NCBI GenBank assembly: GCA_020809705.1
Contig: CP085826.1
Location: forward strand, 7,750,001-7,814,000
Length of the DNA: 64,000 nucleotides
Direction: 5' to 3'
DNA from: Calonectria ilicicola
Lineage: Eukaryota > Ascomycota > Sordariomycetes > Hypocreales > Nectriaceae
Made by a program: the position numbers and the translations under genes. Positions 47,351 through 56,425 of the stretch are shown piece after piece. Position 1 is the first letter of the stretch; every line of letters starts with the position of its first letter. The notes beneath the pieces were generated by a model, which worked only from the letters and a program-made list of their open reading frames with translations, made no database searches and was not told where the DNA came from.

Positions 47351-48402
47351 TAGAGCCTCTATACACAAATTCATCTATAGGATCACTCTTTAAGATTTAA
47401 TAGAATTAGTATAATTAATAATAGAAAATATAGATCTACTATTTCTAAAAGAAGCTATTTAAAAGAAAGTATAACTAGCTATAGATTTTATAGTGGCTAA
47501 GGTGAAGAGGTAGTATAATACTAAATATTAATTAATCTAATTTAAGATTAATAATAAGATCTACTTATAATTATATTATAAATATTATTTACTAAGTAAG
47601 CTATTATATAAATAATTATAGTAATAATTAGGTCTATTTATAATTAAAAGAATAATTAATGATTTAATATATAAGCTAGATCTATTAAATAATATAAAAA
47701 TATATTTAATAATCTTATACTAATAGCTTATACTAGCTTATATTAATAACTTCTAATTAAAGAAATCTAAACTAATTCTTAAAAATAATAAAGCTAATTA
47801 ATATAAAATAAATAAAATCCTTAGCTAGGAAAACTAATATACTAATAAATATAATCTAATAATTATAAAAGAATATTAAATAAACTAGAAAGATTATAGG
47901 CACTATTAGACCATATAAGTCCAGGTAGAAGATATTAATCTAAATTTAATTACAGAATTTTAATATTAATAAGCTTCTAAAGATAGTATCCTTCAGCTAG
48001 CCTAATAACTTCAAGATTATAATAGGAAATAGGCTAAAGCCCCTATTACTACTCCTAGCCCAGAAGAATCACTAGAAAATAGAATTATCTTACTACTAAA
48101 GTAATAACCTAGAAGACCTTATAAATATTTTAAGCTAGACTAATAGAAGAATAATACAGGCCTAGATCCTCCTAAGCGGCGACTAGGGCAACCATGCAAG
48201 ACTCCCCCACCAATTATTAATCCAAGATCTAGCCTAGATCCTCTTATAAAAAGACCTAAAGGGCAACCTTCTAAAAATAAGATTATTATTTAAATAAATT
48301 AAAGGAAAAGATTATATAAAATATAAAGGTTTAAAATAAGAAAATATATATAATATTCTAATTATTAAGAATAATAAATAATTTCTTAAATATACTAGAA
48401 TA

Positions 48403-48565
48403 TAATATAGAAATAATATTAATATATATAGAACTCTATAAATATATACCTTAAATACCCTTAGAAGGTATATATAAACCTATTACTAGGGTAGATAGAG
48501 AAGAAGACATTAACCTTCCTACTATATATCATTAAGACCCCTACTGTTCTAATCTTACTGTATCA
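48403..48565 (+). repeat. Right LTR of retrotransposon 1
   Basis: A 163-base partner of 28009-28171. The first half is almost wholly converted to A/T; the last 30 bases keep C and G (ending CTGTATCA). Confidence 0.9.
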
Positions 48566-48570
48566 CTAAA

Positions 48571-49329
48571 GGTAGGATAAATAGGGAAGAAGGGTACCTT
48601 TATTCCTTGGAGGTTATAGTTGAATTTAATGAGACTGTGTACAATAATGAAGACCTTCTTTTAACTTGGATTATAGAGGAAATGGCGTCTTTAAGCTCTA
48701 ATGGGGAGTACCTCTTAATTATGGATATCGCCTCATTTTATAAGTTAGACCTTATTTTATAATAGCTTCGTAATACACAGGTTATACCTGCCCTTATTCC
48801 TGCTGGTTGTATAAGCCTTCTTCAACCTCTAGACACAGCAGTTAACAAGCCATTTAAATAGTGGCTTTCAGAGGCAACAGAGGCATATGTACTTGAGCGT
48901 GAGGTCTAAGGAAAAATAGAGTGGTCAGTCTCTGATAAGCGGATTATGATAACACACGTCGTGGCTCAAGCTGCTCGTACACTAGCAGAAAGGACTAATC
49001 TAGTCGAAAAGGCATTTCTAGATTGCGGCATTAGTATACGGCCTGACGGAAGCCAGGATCATCTTATTCGAATTAAAGATATCCCTTTAGATAAAATTGA
49101 TCTTTTAGGTTGGGAAGATATTGATATTACACCTGAAAAAATAGACCTTAAATTAGAAGAAATAGTTGATACGATCTCTGACGAAGAGGAACTTGGGCTG
49201 GCTGATGATGATCTCAATTTTGCGTACATGACTCTCAATATTACAGTATTACAAGGGCTGCTGCGAGAGAAGGGGCTTCCAATAGCTGGGTTAAAGAAAG
49301 AGCTTATAGCCCGGCTTCTAGACCATTAG
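48571..49329 (+). pseudogene. Transposase of the Fot1/pogo element, C-terminal half, with SAP-like tail
   Basis: Resumes the same frame after the right target duplication (CTAAA, 48566-48570). It carries the second catalytic Asp in IMDIASFYK and the third in LLQPLDTAVNKPFK, completing the DDD triad. Stops at TAATAG, TAG and TAA between about 48760 and 48910 again suit C-to-T changes of Gln codons. The last 127 codons from 48946 are open and end in TVLQGLLREKGLPIAGLKKE, a helix-loop-helix resembling a SAP DNA-binding motif. Joined to the first half the protein would be about 549 residues, usual for Fot1-type transposases. Confidence 0.85.
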
Positions 49330-49446
49330 AATAGCTAGAAAACACCAGAAATGCGTACGCAGACCGTATCGCAATGCCTCAATTGCCGCAAAAATAGAAG
49401 AGGGGGAGTCAAATGATGCATTTACTATTGCGGCTTAGTGCGTTGG

Positions 49447-49498
49447 GCATCTGCATATTCTCCACTTTGCCAAGGTTGAATTTGCTGAGTTATTACGG
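49447..49498 (-). repeat. Right terminal inverted repeat of the Fot1/pogo element
   Basis: Exact reverse complement of 26892-26943, followed by the TA duplication at 49499-49500. It confirms that both ends of the outer element survive. Confidence 0.95.
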
Positions 49499-49500
49499 TA

Positions 49501-50416
49501 TGCACACAAATTCGGACAGGTAGCAAAAAAGGGAGAGTGGCGAAAATGTTGACATGGCATCAATCTGGTCGCTTTTACGAAAGATGGTCCAGTTAGCTAA
49601 GTGTCTTAAAATGACAAATCCCCTACGTCTGACTTGATGCAATGTGAGATCAATAGAACTAGAAAAGGCTGCAAGTGGCTTGTCCAGCCAGCCAACTCAG
49701 GTTGGTCAGCAACTAGTTCATGCAAGGCACTTCTTAGCATCACCCCGATTCTTGAATCATGATCCAGATGGCCATGGCCCCCAGGAAAATTATGTTAAAA
49801 TGGCGGATTCATCTCCGGAGCTTTGCTTTTTTTGCTCTCCCTGAGTTGTAGCGCCGGACACGAGAAGAACTATTGATGCGCGACCTTCCCTGGAGTGGAT
49901 CATTTTCTTAGCGGGAGGCCCAACGCGAATAAAAACAGTGGATTTTGAGACAGGGAGATTTGAATTTCGAGGCAGTGGATTGGCTGTTCGGCGACCAGGC
50001 CGCCCTGGACGCGCCACTCAGAGGCGAGACTGGTCTACTCCGTAGTTAGTTGATGCCCTGTGCCACGGGCCGTTCCATGCTAGGGCACAAAGGCTTAAGC
50101 TATTGTGGATGTATGCGCAATTGAGATTCGAAACTAAATTTGAGGCACCAAAGCTGCTGGAACCTGCAGAGAGACTAACCAAAGAATGCCACAAATCAAT
50201 TCGGCCGCAAATAGTCTGATGGAGCTATGTCCACTTAAGCCGCTGCTGAGGTCTGGGCGAGGTGTTACCACAGCTTCAGGTAAATTTACTGCCATGAATA
50301 TAAAGAAGAATATTATACCCAATGACACGTCTACCCAGGACGGTTTGAGATATCTGCACTATATTGCTCCTTCATCTGCTTTCACATAGGAGGCGCGAAA
50401 CTCTCAATTCCTAACA
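49501..50416. other. Spacer and promoter region after the transposon
   Basis: GC-normal DNA with no recognised gene; several short ORFs lack coding character. It presumably contains the promoter of the gene starting at 50417. Confidence 0.4.
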
Positions 50417-52174
50417 ATGGCGTACCGTTTCTTCACCCGCATCCCTCGAGCTCGACTTCTAGCCTCAGGTGCTGGTTTTGGAGGAACAGCCTTTACCATT
50501 AAGGAGACCTTTGGAACAACTGAGGCCGAGAAACAGTTCGGTACATCATCTGTTCACCCTAGCCCCCAGGGATATGAGCGATGGGAGATTCGCAATGACT
50601 ACCCCACCTCGGATATCCTCAAGTCTCAAATCAAGTCCTCATCTTCTATGCCAGCACTCCCACTTCCAGGCTATGGCAGCGATTTCGAGGGCAGGAACGC
50701 ACCATGGCTGAAACTAGACTTCAAGAAAGAGCCCAAAGAGTATGGTGAGATTATCAGAGAGTATTGCTTCGCTGGCATGCGCCCGGAACCTGCCATCGGT
50801 CAGCGAGGCTTCCAACCACGAGACAATCCCGTCCGTGATTGGTACCACGCTCCATGGATGCACTATTGCCCCAAGGCCGATAAGGATGGTGGAAACGAGC
50901 GTGAACCCCTCAACGGTTTCACATTTGAACGTGCAACACCTGCAAAAGAATTCGCCGAGACGCAAAAACACTGGCTCCAAAACTGGGCTTGTGGATTTTA
51001 CAACGCCACAGGTGAGTATTTCTGCTTTAGTTGAACGGAATTTATGCTGATGGGACTAAAGGAGCAACTGTATTTGGTGACATGTGGAAGAATCCCAACA
51101 AGCCCAATTTTGACAATGACAAGAAATTTCCTGTTGGAACCTGTGTTTTCAAGGTATGCTATGATGTAGACGATATAGAGGATTATGCGCAGCTGACACA
51201 AGATATAGATTCTTTTGAATGACGCCACAAATGATGAGCTACCAATAATGGCTGGTTCACCAGGAATGAAAGCCGTAAGTTGCATGAATTGATTTCCTTC
51301 TTCACGAAAATTTAGCATATTAACCATGGACTCAGATTATCTCTGCTGCTTCAAAGGATGACCCAGTACCAATGAAAGCCGGAGTACGCAATACAGAGCC
51401 CTCTACAGTACGACTCATTCAAGTGGACTTTGCTGTAGTGGATGATCGCTCGCCAATTGGCTGGGTATTTGGAACTTACATGTACAACGGGAATCTGACC
51501 CATATTGAAAATGTAAGTTGTATACAATTGATATGGCACGGTCTTCTTCTGAGCAACATTACTAATCTTCAATTTAACCCTATTAGCCATGGGATAGACT
51601 TACTCTTGTTGGTCTTCAATGGGGCAACGACCCTGAGTTGACTCAAGCAGTATATGACAAAGATCCAAAGAATCGCCCGAAGCCAACGGAATCTTGGATC
51701 AACCCAGACGCTGACAAGATTCGAATCTCGCTCAAAGGTAGTCGGCCATCGTGGGGCTGGAATGGTCGCATGAACGGCCCTGCAGACAACTATGTATCAG
51801 CATGTGCCTCATGCCACTCTACTGCTTCTAGAGATCCGATGCCAGGGCCAAATTATGGTCTGACACCACCATCAAACCCCGACAAAGCCGTCATGACTTA
51901 CTTCCGCAATGTGCCCCCAGGTGTTCCGTTCGACCAAAGCCTGAACACAGGAGGCAGCAAGACGAAGAGTGCAGACTATTCACTTCAGTTGCAGATGGGG
52001 TGGTCGCTCTACAATCAATGGAAGAGAGACAATGAGTCAATCCTTGGACAGACGGTTCGCAAGACGAAGTACGTGTGGACTGGGAACAATGCTGACCCAG
52101 CAGATCCCTCTCAAAGAGAGTTGCTCAGACAGGGACCACAGCTGGAATATGAGACCAGAGAAAAGAAGAATTAA
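50417..52174 (+). CDS. Mitochondria-targeted protein with CxxCH haem-c motif
   Basis: Five exons (50417-51011, 51062-51153, 51209-51274, 51336-51512, 51587-52174) with GT-AG introns of 50-74 bases that keep the frame, giving 505 residues. The N-terminus MAYRFFTRIPRARLLASGAG is Arg-rich, without acidic residues, and looks like a mitochondrial presequence. Around residue 383 is SACASCHSTAS, a CxxCH motif for covalent haem c attachment, preceded by WGWNGRMNGPADN. Single-haem bacterial proteins with a similar NGPxDNxxSSCxSCHS arrangement exist, to my recollection. The body has Trp-rich stretches and no obvious membrane helix after the leader. It is not cytochrome c or c1 by length or context. Function unknown; an electron-transfer or haem-sensor role is an inference only. 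Confidence 0.75.
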
Positions 52175-52777
52175 ATATGAAGGAGTGCAAATTTGGCAAA
52201 TATGTTTCGTTTTGGAATCTATCATTTCACCTGGTCAGACCGACCGCCTTCAAGTCTGCGCGGGTGCAATTTTTGAGTCTTCCAAGATCAGTGACAATTG
52301 CGTGTATATGGTTCGCCCGATGGACTGGCCCCTCGGGGAGAGCGGCCTTACTGATAGCTCTGCTGATACCATTGCATATGTGCAACCAGAGTTGGACGGC
52401 TGATGCTCTGTGGGACTTGTTTTTTTTTTCTTTTGGGTTGGGTTGGATTGGATTGAGAGGCATCACATTAAACGCAACAAGTAACCAATAATAGCCTTCA
52501 TCACAACGCAGTAAAATTGTCGGATATTCTTTGTCAACTGGTGAATGGTATTTTGGACTGAAAAGTGATTGTAGCAATTCATAAATTTGGAATTGACCTG
52601 TTCGACTCATAAACACACAACCAAAATATTCATCTGATTCGTTAGTCCATGATGACTTCAAGCGAGACGCTAGTCCTATCATGGCGTAAGCTCGTGGCTC
52701 AGACGATCCAACGTCATCTCTTCTAGGCAATAAACACAAGGCGCATCGCGCCAAGCTTCAATTCCAAATACCAGAGA
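52175..52777. other. Intergenic spacer
   Basis: No gene seen. It contains a T-run and a TTGGG/TTGGA-rich tract near 52420-52460, probably 3' non-coding sequence. Confidence 0.4.
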
Positions 52778-54518
52778 GTGGAGAAAATGAACTGCGCCTC
52801 AGCTGCGGAATTGTTTCGATATGATATAATGCGCCAGCACCTTGGGCTCAATCGCGCAAACGCCATTCATCAGTTAATCATGGACAAGACACTTGAAAAA
52901 TGCTACGAGCCTGTGACACGGACACGAACACGAAGAACGCATAAAAAGTCAAGGCACGGGTGTCTGGGCTGCAAGCAGCGAAGAAAGAAGGTATAGCTGA
53001 AGCCTACAGTAAAGTGGCGATAGAGTCTTATTCTGACAATCAAACTAGTGCGATGAGACCACACCTCGATGCTCCCGATGCATGGAGGCAAATATTACTT
53101 GCGAATACCCAAAAAGGAAAAAGGAGCCTAGGCTCATTACGAATATTTTTCGTCCAACGGCCATAACTCATCCAAGCCTCGTGTCCACAAAGACTCCGGC
53201 TTCAAGATGTGGATGTGTCCGTCATCAACTTCCGCTGACTGTATCCCTCAGTCCAGTTGAAGTCGATCTTTTGAGCCACTACCTCACTCATACCGCTCAA
53301 GCCATTGCATTTGACAACCAAGACCTCTATGCATTGCAAGTTGGTATTCCTAATCTTGCATTCCGAAACAAATCGCTTCTAAACTCCATCATGGCACTCG
53401 CTGCAGTGTGTAAGTGTCGCGACATTATCAACTCAACACAGGCGGCGTCTTTTGAAGATCAGAGTAATATTCGTAGACTGCTCGATCTTGGAGATGCTCG
53501 CCATAGAGCTTCACTGCGTCAAACGCAAGAAGACATGTTGAACACATCCTACTACGACTGCGTTCTTGCCAATGCGCCACTGATGGTCTTGTATACATTT
53601 GCAAGCCATTCAATACGTATAAGGCTAGCTCAATTACTTGGTGGAAAGGGATCCTTGCCTAACGACTTCGTTCCAGAGCAGTGGCAATGGATGTCGCTGA
53701 CCCGCGCCGCACACCTGGCATACACAGGATCGCTTGACACGCAAATGGATATGAGCAAGAACATTTCCGAGACCTGGCCGACCAGTTTGGTAACGTGCCT
53801 GCCGCTATCGGAACAGAATGAAGATAATTGTAGCAAAGATGGGCCTACAAGTGAGACCAGGCGTTTAATTCTTCCCATCATACGGGTAACATCAGTATCG
53901 GCATTAAAACGACTGAGTTTAAGGGCGCAAGTCATTCGGGAGAACGTAATCCACGACATGCAGCCGCTTGCTGATAGCTGTATGAAGGCTTTAGAGGTTC
54001 TCCACAACATCATGGACCAAGTATTTAATGACGTTGACTCGTCACCGCCCGCAACAGCGAAAAAGCACTCTGTCCCGAGATCGGATCTCAATGAAGTCCA
54101 GGACTCCGGCGTGTCCCCTTGGTTGCGAAGCTATCTAGCCCGTGTTACCTCTGCGACGCAACCAAAACCCCTTCGGAGAATCATCACGTCTTTTCTGAAT
54201 AGGATTCCTGCTGAGTATCTCAACCTTGTTCAATCAACCCTCGATAACGATGCTGGTCAAGCATTTGGACAGGAATCCGATTTCGCAGGATGGTTGAGTA
54301 ATGATCAGACACGAGAGCTGGCCATTGACATATTTGCCCATTGGCTGGTTCTAATGGTGTTATTAGATGGCGTATGGTGGATTGGAGAAACTGGGACTTG
54401 GGAGCTGAAGAGAGTGATTTCGTTGGTGCATCGTCATGGTTGGTTCGAGGAGGTCGAGGAAAGTTGGTGGCCTGAGAGTATGCACAGAATTGTAACAGAG
54501 TCAAAGAAATATATTTAG
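52778..54518 (+). CDS. Zn2Cys6 transcription factor
   Basis: Two exons, 52778-52990 and 53049-54518, with a 58-base intron (GTATAG...TAG) inside the zinc cluster, as is frequent in this family. The join gives HGCLGCKQRRKKCDETTPRC and then SRCMEANITC, a complete CX2CX6CX6CX2CX6C binuclear cluster preceded by a basic RTRTRRTHKKSRHG arm. The remaining 430 or so residues match the loosely conserved fungal-specific regulatory domain (HYLTHTAQAIAFDNQDLYALQVGIPNLAFRN). The start is uncertain: ATG 52778 gives 560 residues, but an in-frame ATG at 52880 (MDKTLEKC) lies closer to the zinc cluster. A nuclear DNA-binding regulator; target unknown. No lesions seen. Confidence 0.85.
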
Positions 54519-55145
54519 CGAGCGTCTCAGATGGAGAAAACATCCAGATTAAAAGGGAATTTTGATACGACATCTAAATGATTATAACGATTAATGCAGT
54601 ATCGGTTTACACATGTTGCATTACAAACAAATTGTTTACGACCAAAACTCTGGTGAGACGCACGTTCAGCGTATCCAGATTTCCTGATTGGTGTCTAGCG
54701 CCCCCTCGTTGTGGCGGAGCAGCGTATTCGCGTGTCAGCGACCCGTCTCTCTGACGTATACGCCTAAAGCAGGGCGTTTAGCGTATCTTTTTCACCAATC
54801 TCGAGGGAGCGTAAAATGGGATACGCTTTAGGGTGCCAAATTATGGCTTTCTTTTCTATACGCTGCACTGCCTTTCAAGCCTCATGTCATTTATCGTTCA
54901 TCGTTTGTCGTTTACCCAATCATGAACATAAGCCCACTTCACACACAGCCATGTTTACCCAGAATGCAAGTCTCACTACTTTTCAAGCTGGAAATAAAAG
55001 GAGTAGGTTGACGCCTTTACAGATCTTCTATTTTTCCATTCTATCACCTCAGCTCACAGTTCTTTCATCGTCAACATCCTTACCACTCCTATTTTCATAA
55101 AATACGCAGTAGTCCCTTTTCCGCTCAAACTCTTCATATTTAAAC
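54519..55145. promoter_or_regulatory. Promoter region of the SYLF gene with a GCGTAT cluster
   Basis: No gene. Within 54669-54863 the hexamer GCGTAT or its complement ATACGC occurs six times: 54669, 54722 and 54781 as GCGTAT; 54758, 54821 and 54858 as ATACGC. This density is far above chance and suggests a transcription-factor site cluster some 280-480 bases upstream of the next start codon. Confidence 0.45.
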
Positions 55146-55911
55146 ATGGGCTTCTTCAAAGCTTCAAGTGTTGGTGATGACTGCAACAAGGCAGCGAGCA
55201 TTCTCAAAGGATTTATTGGTATGTTCACCTCTATCAGAATATTGCTTGCTCCACATTGACAACAAGAACTCACACAACTCAGACAAGGGGAAAATTCCCA
55301 TTGAAGCCATCTCTAATGCAAAAGGACTTGCTATCTTCACTGCCTTTCGCGCTGGCATGTATCTTGCAGGTGCTGGTGGTTCAGGTGTAGTTGTTGCCCG
55401 TATGCCGGATGGATCTTGGTCTCCACCCTCCGCATTTTCAGTCCGCAGTGGAAGTATCGGTCTTGTGTACGGCGTCGACGTCTACGACTGTGTATGCGTC
55501 CTGAACACTCAAGTTGCTGTGGACGCTTACACTAATCCGGAGATGTCTCTTGGCGGTGCTGTTGCTCTCTCAGCTGGGCCCATGACGTTTGACGGAAATA
55601 GGGCTGGTTCAAAGGAAGAGGTCAAACCTGTCTGGACCTACACTAAATCTCGGGGTCTTTATGGCGGCTTGACGATTGACGGCACTGTCATAAAGGAGAG
55701 GGCTGATCTTAATGAGGCTTTTTATGGGGCAAAGGTTACGACTACGCAAATTTTGACAGGAGAAGTTCAAGCACAGGAGGGTGAGGCAAAATGGCCTTCT
55801 GGCGCGAAGCAGCTGACCGAAGTACTCAAATTGGCCGGAGGGGAAGGGGCTGATGCGGCTGTGCTTAAGGACATCAGCACTGGGCCCACGCCTGGCGACC
55901 TTCAGGAGTAA
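55146..55911 (+). CDS. SYLF-domain (Ysc84/Lsb-like) protein
   Basis: Two exons, 55146-55218 and 55283-55911, joined by a 64-base intron (GTATGT...CAG) that completes the Asp codon in FIDKGKIPIEAISNAKGLAI; 233 residues in all. The SYLF (DUF500) lipid-binding domain fills most of the protein: IPIEAISNAKGLAIFTAFRA at the N-terminal end, GSGVVVARMPDGSWSPPSAF, then GSIGLVYGVDVYDCVCVLNT and GPMTFDG. In yeast such proteins bind phosphoinositides and actin at endocytic sites. There is no SH3 domain here, so it is a short SYLF-only member, a common form in filamentous fungi. A soluble cytosolic protein. Confidence 0.88.
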
Positions 55912-56425
55912 TGTGAAATAGGGTCACGGCTTTAGAAAGACGTTGACGTGGAATTAATGAAAACCGCCCCGTTGAGTTCCAACAACCCGAAACCTACATG
56001 ACTGGAGGATATGCTTGACTAGAGACTTAAGTTGGGCATTTAGAAATAGATTATTAACCGATTTGCTTTTTTTCTTGACAGAACTTTCCCCCTGAACACA
56101 CTTGTCATCATATGCTTCATGATTCGATTTCTTCCCGCATCAATCGTGCAAACCTTTCCAAGCTCTCTCCGATAATCAACACAAACGGCCAAACACTATT
56201 CGACGCTTTAAACATTCGGGAAAATATCTCAATGACGCTAATGCTTAATCTTTTTAAAGTCAAAGCGGAGATTGGCTTTTCACTGCTGGGCCGAGCTTCA
56301 AGATCAACAATGTCCCCACATGCATGGATCGAATCGCTCGCCTCAGCTACGATTGTCCAGATCCACCCCAGTAATTGACTTTCTTCATCTATGGCGATTT
56401 GTATTAGTTTTGTCTAGAATTGAAG
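55912..56425. other. Intergenic spacer
   Basis: A convergent 3' region between the SYLF gene and the minus-strand C2H2 factor. An 88-codon ORF at 56112-56378 has no recognisable features. Confidence 0.4.

Larger units (their letters stand above)
28009..48565 (+). mobile_element. LTR retrotransposon 1 (Ty3/gypsy), outermost retroelement
   Basis: Two direct repeats of exactly 163 bases at its ends begin TGATAC (left) and end GTATCA (right), a perfect 6-base inverted terminus. The 5-base target copies are CTGAA (28004-28008) and CTAAA (48566-48570), differing by a G-to-A. Degenerate coding traces include a reverse transcriptase (about 45070-45560) and an integrase with YLQINRLVKRYNQ near 47205 (a decayed YHPQTDGQTERxNQ). 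All are RIP-riddled with stops. Internal DNA is interrupted by element 2 at 32152-44955, so the true element is about 7.7 kb. Confidence 0.9.
26892..49498 (+). mobile_element. Fot1/pogo-type DNA transposon (split by a retroelement nest)
   Basis: The outer element is bounded by terminal inverted repeats beginning CCGTAATAACTCAGC and flanked by TA at 26890-26891 and 49499-49500, the target duplication expected for Tc1/mariner-pogo elements. Removing the 20,557-base retroelement at 28009-48565 and one 5-base target copy leaves an element of about 2.05 kb, close to the usual Fot1 size. Its single transposase frame (27118-28008 plus 48571-49329) runs in the plus direction. It is lightly RIP-mutated compared with its contents. 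Confidence 0.9.

Noticed and set aside
28009..48565. A/T-rich block as a centromere or mitochondrial insertion
   Set aside because: LTR pairs, target duplications and pol traces explain the whole block as RIP-mutated retroelements.
52420..52460. TTGGG-rich tract as an interstitial telomere
   Set aside because: It is not a clean TTAGGG array and is too short and irregular.
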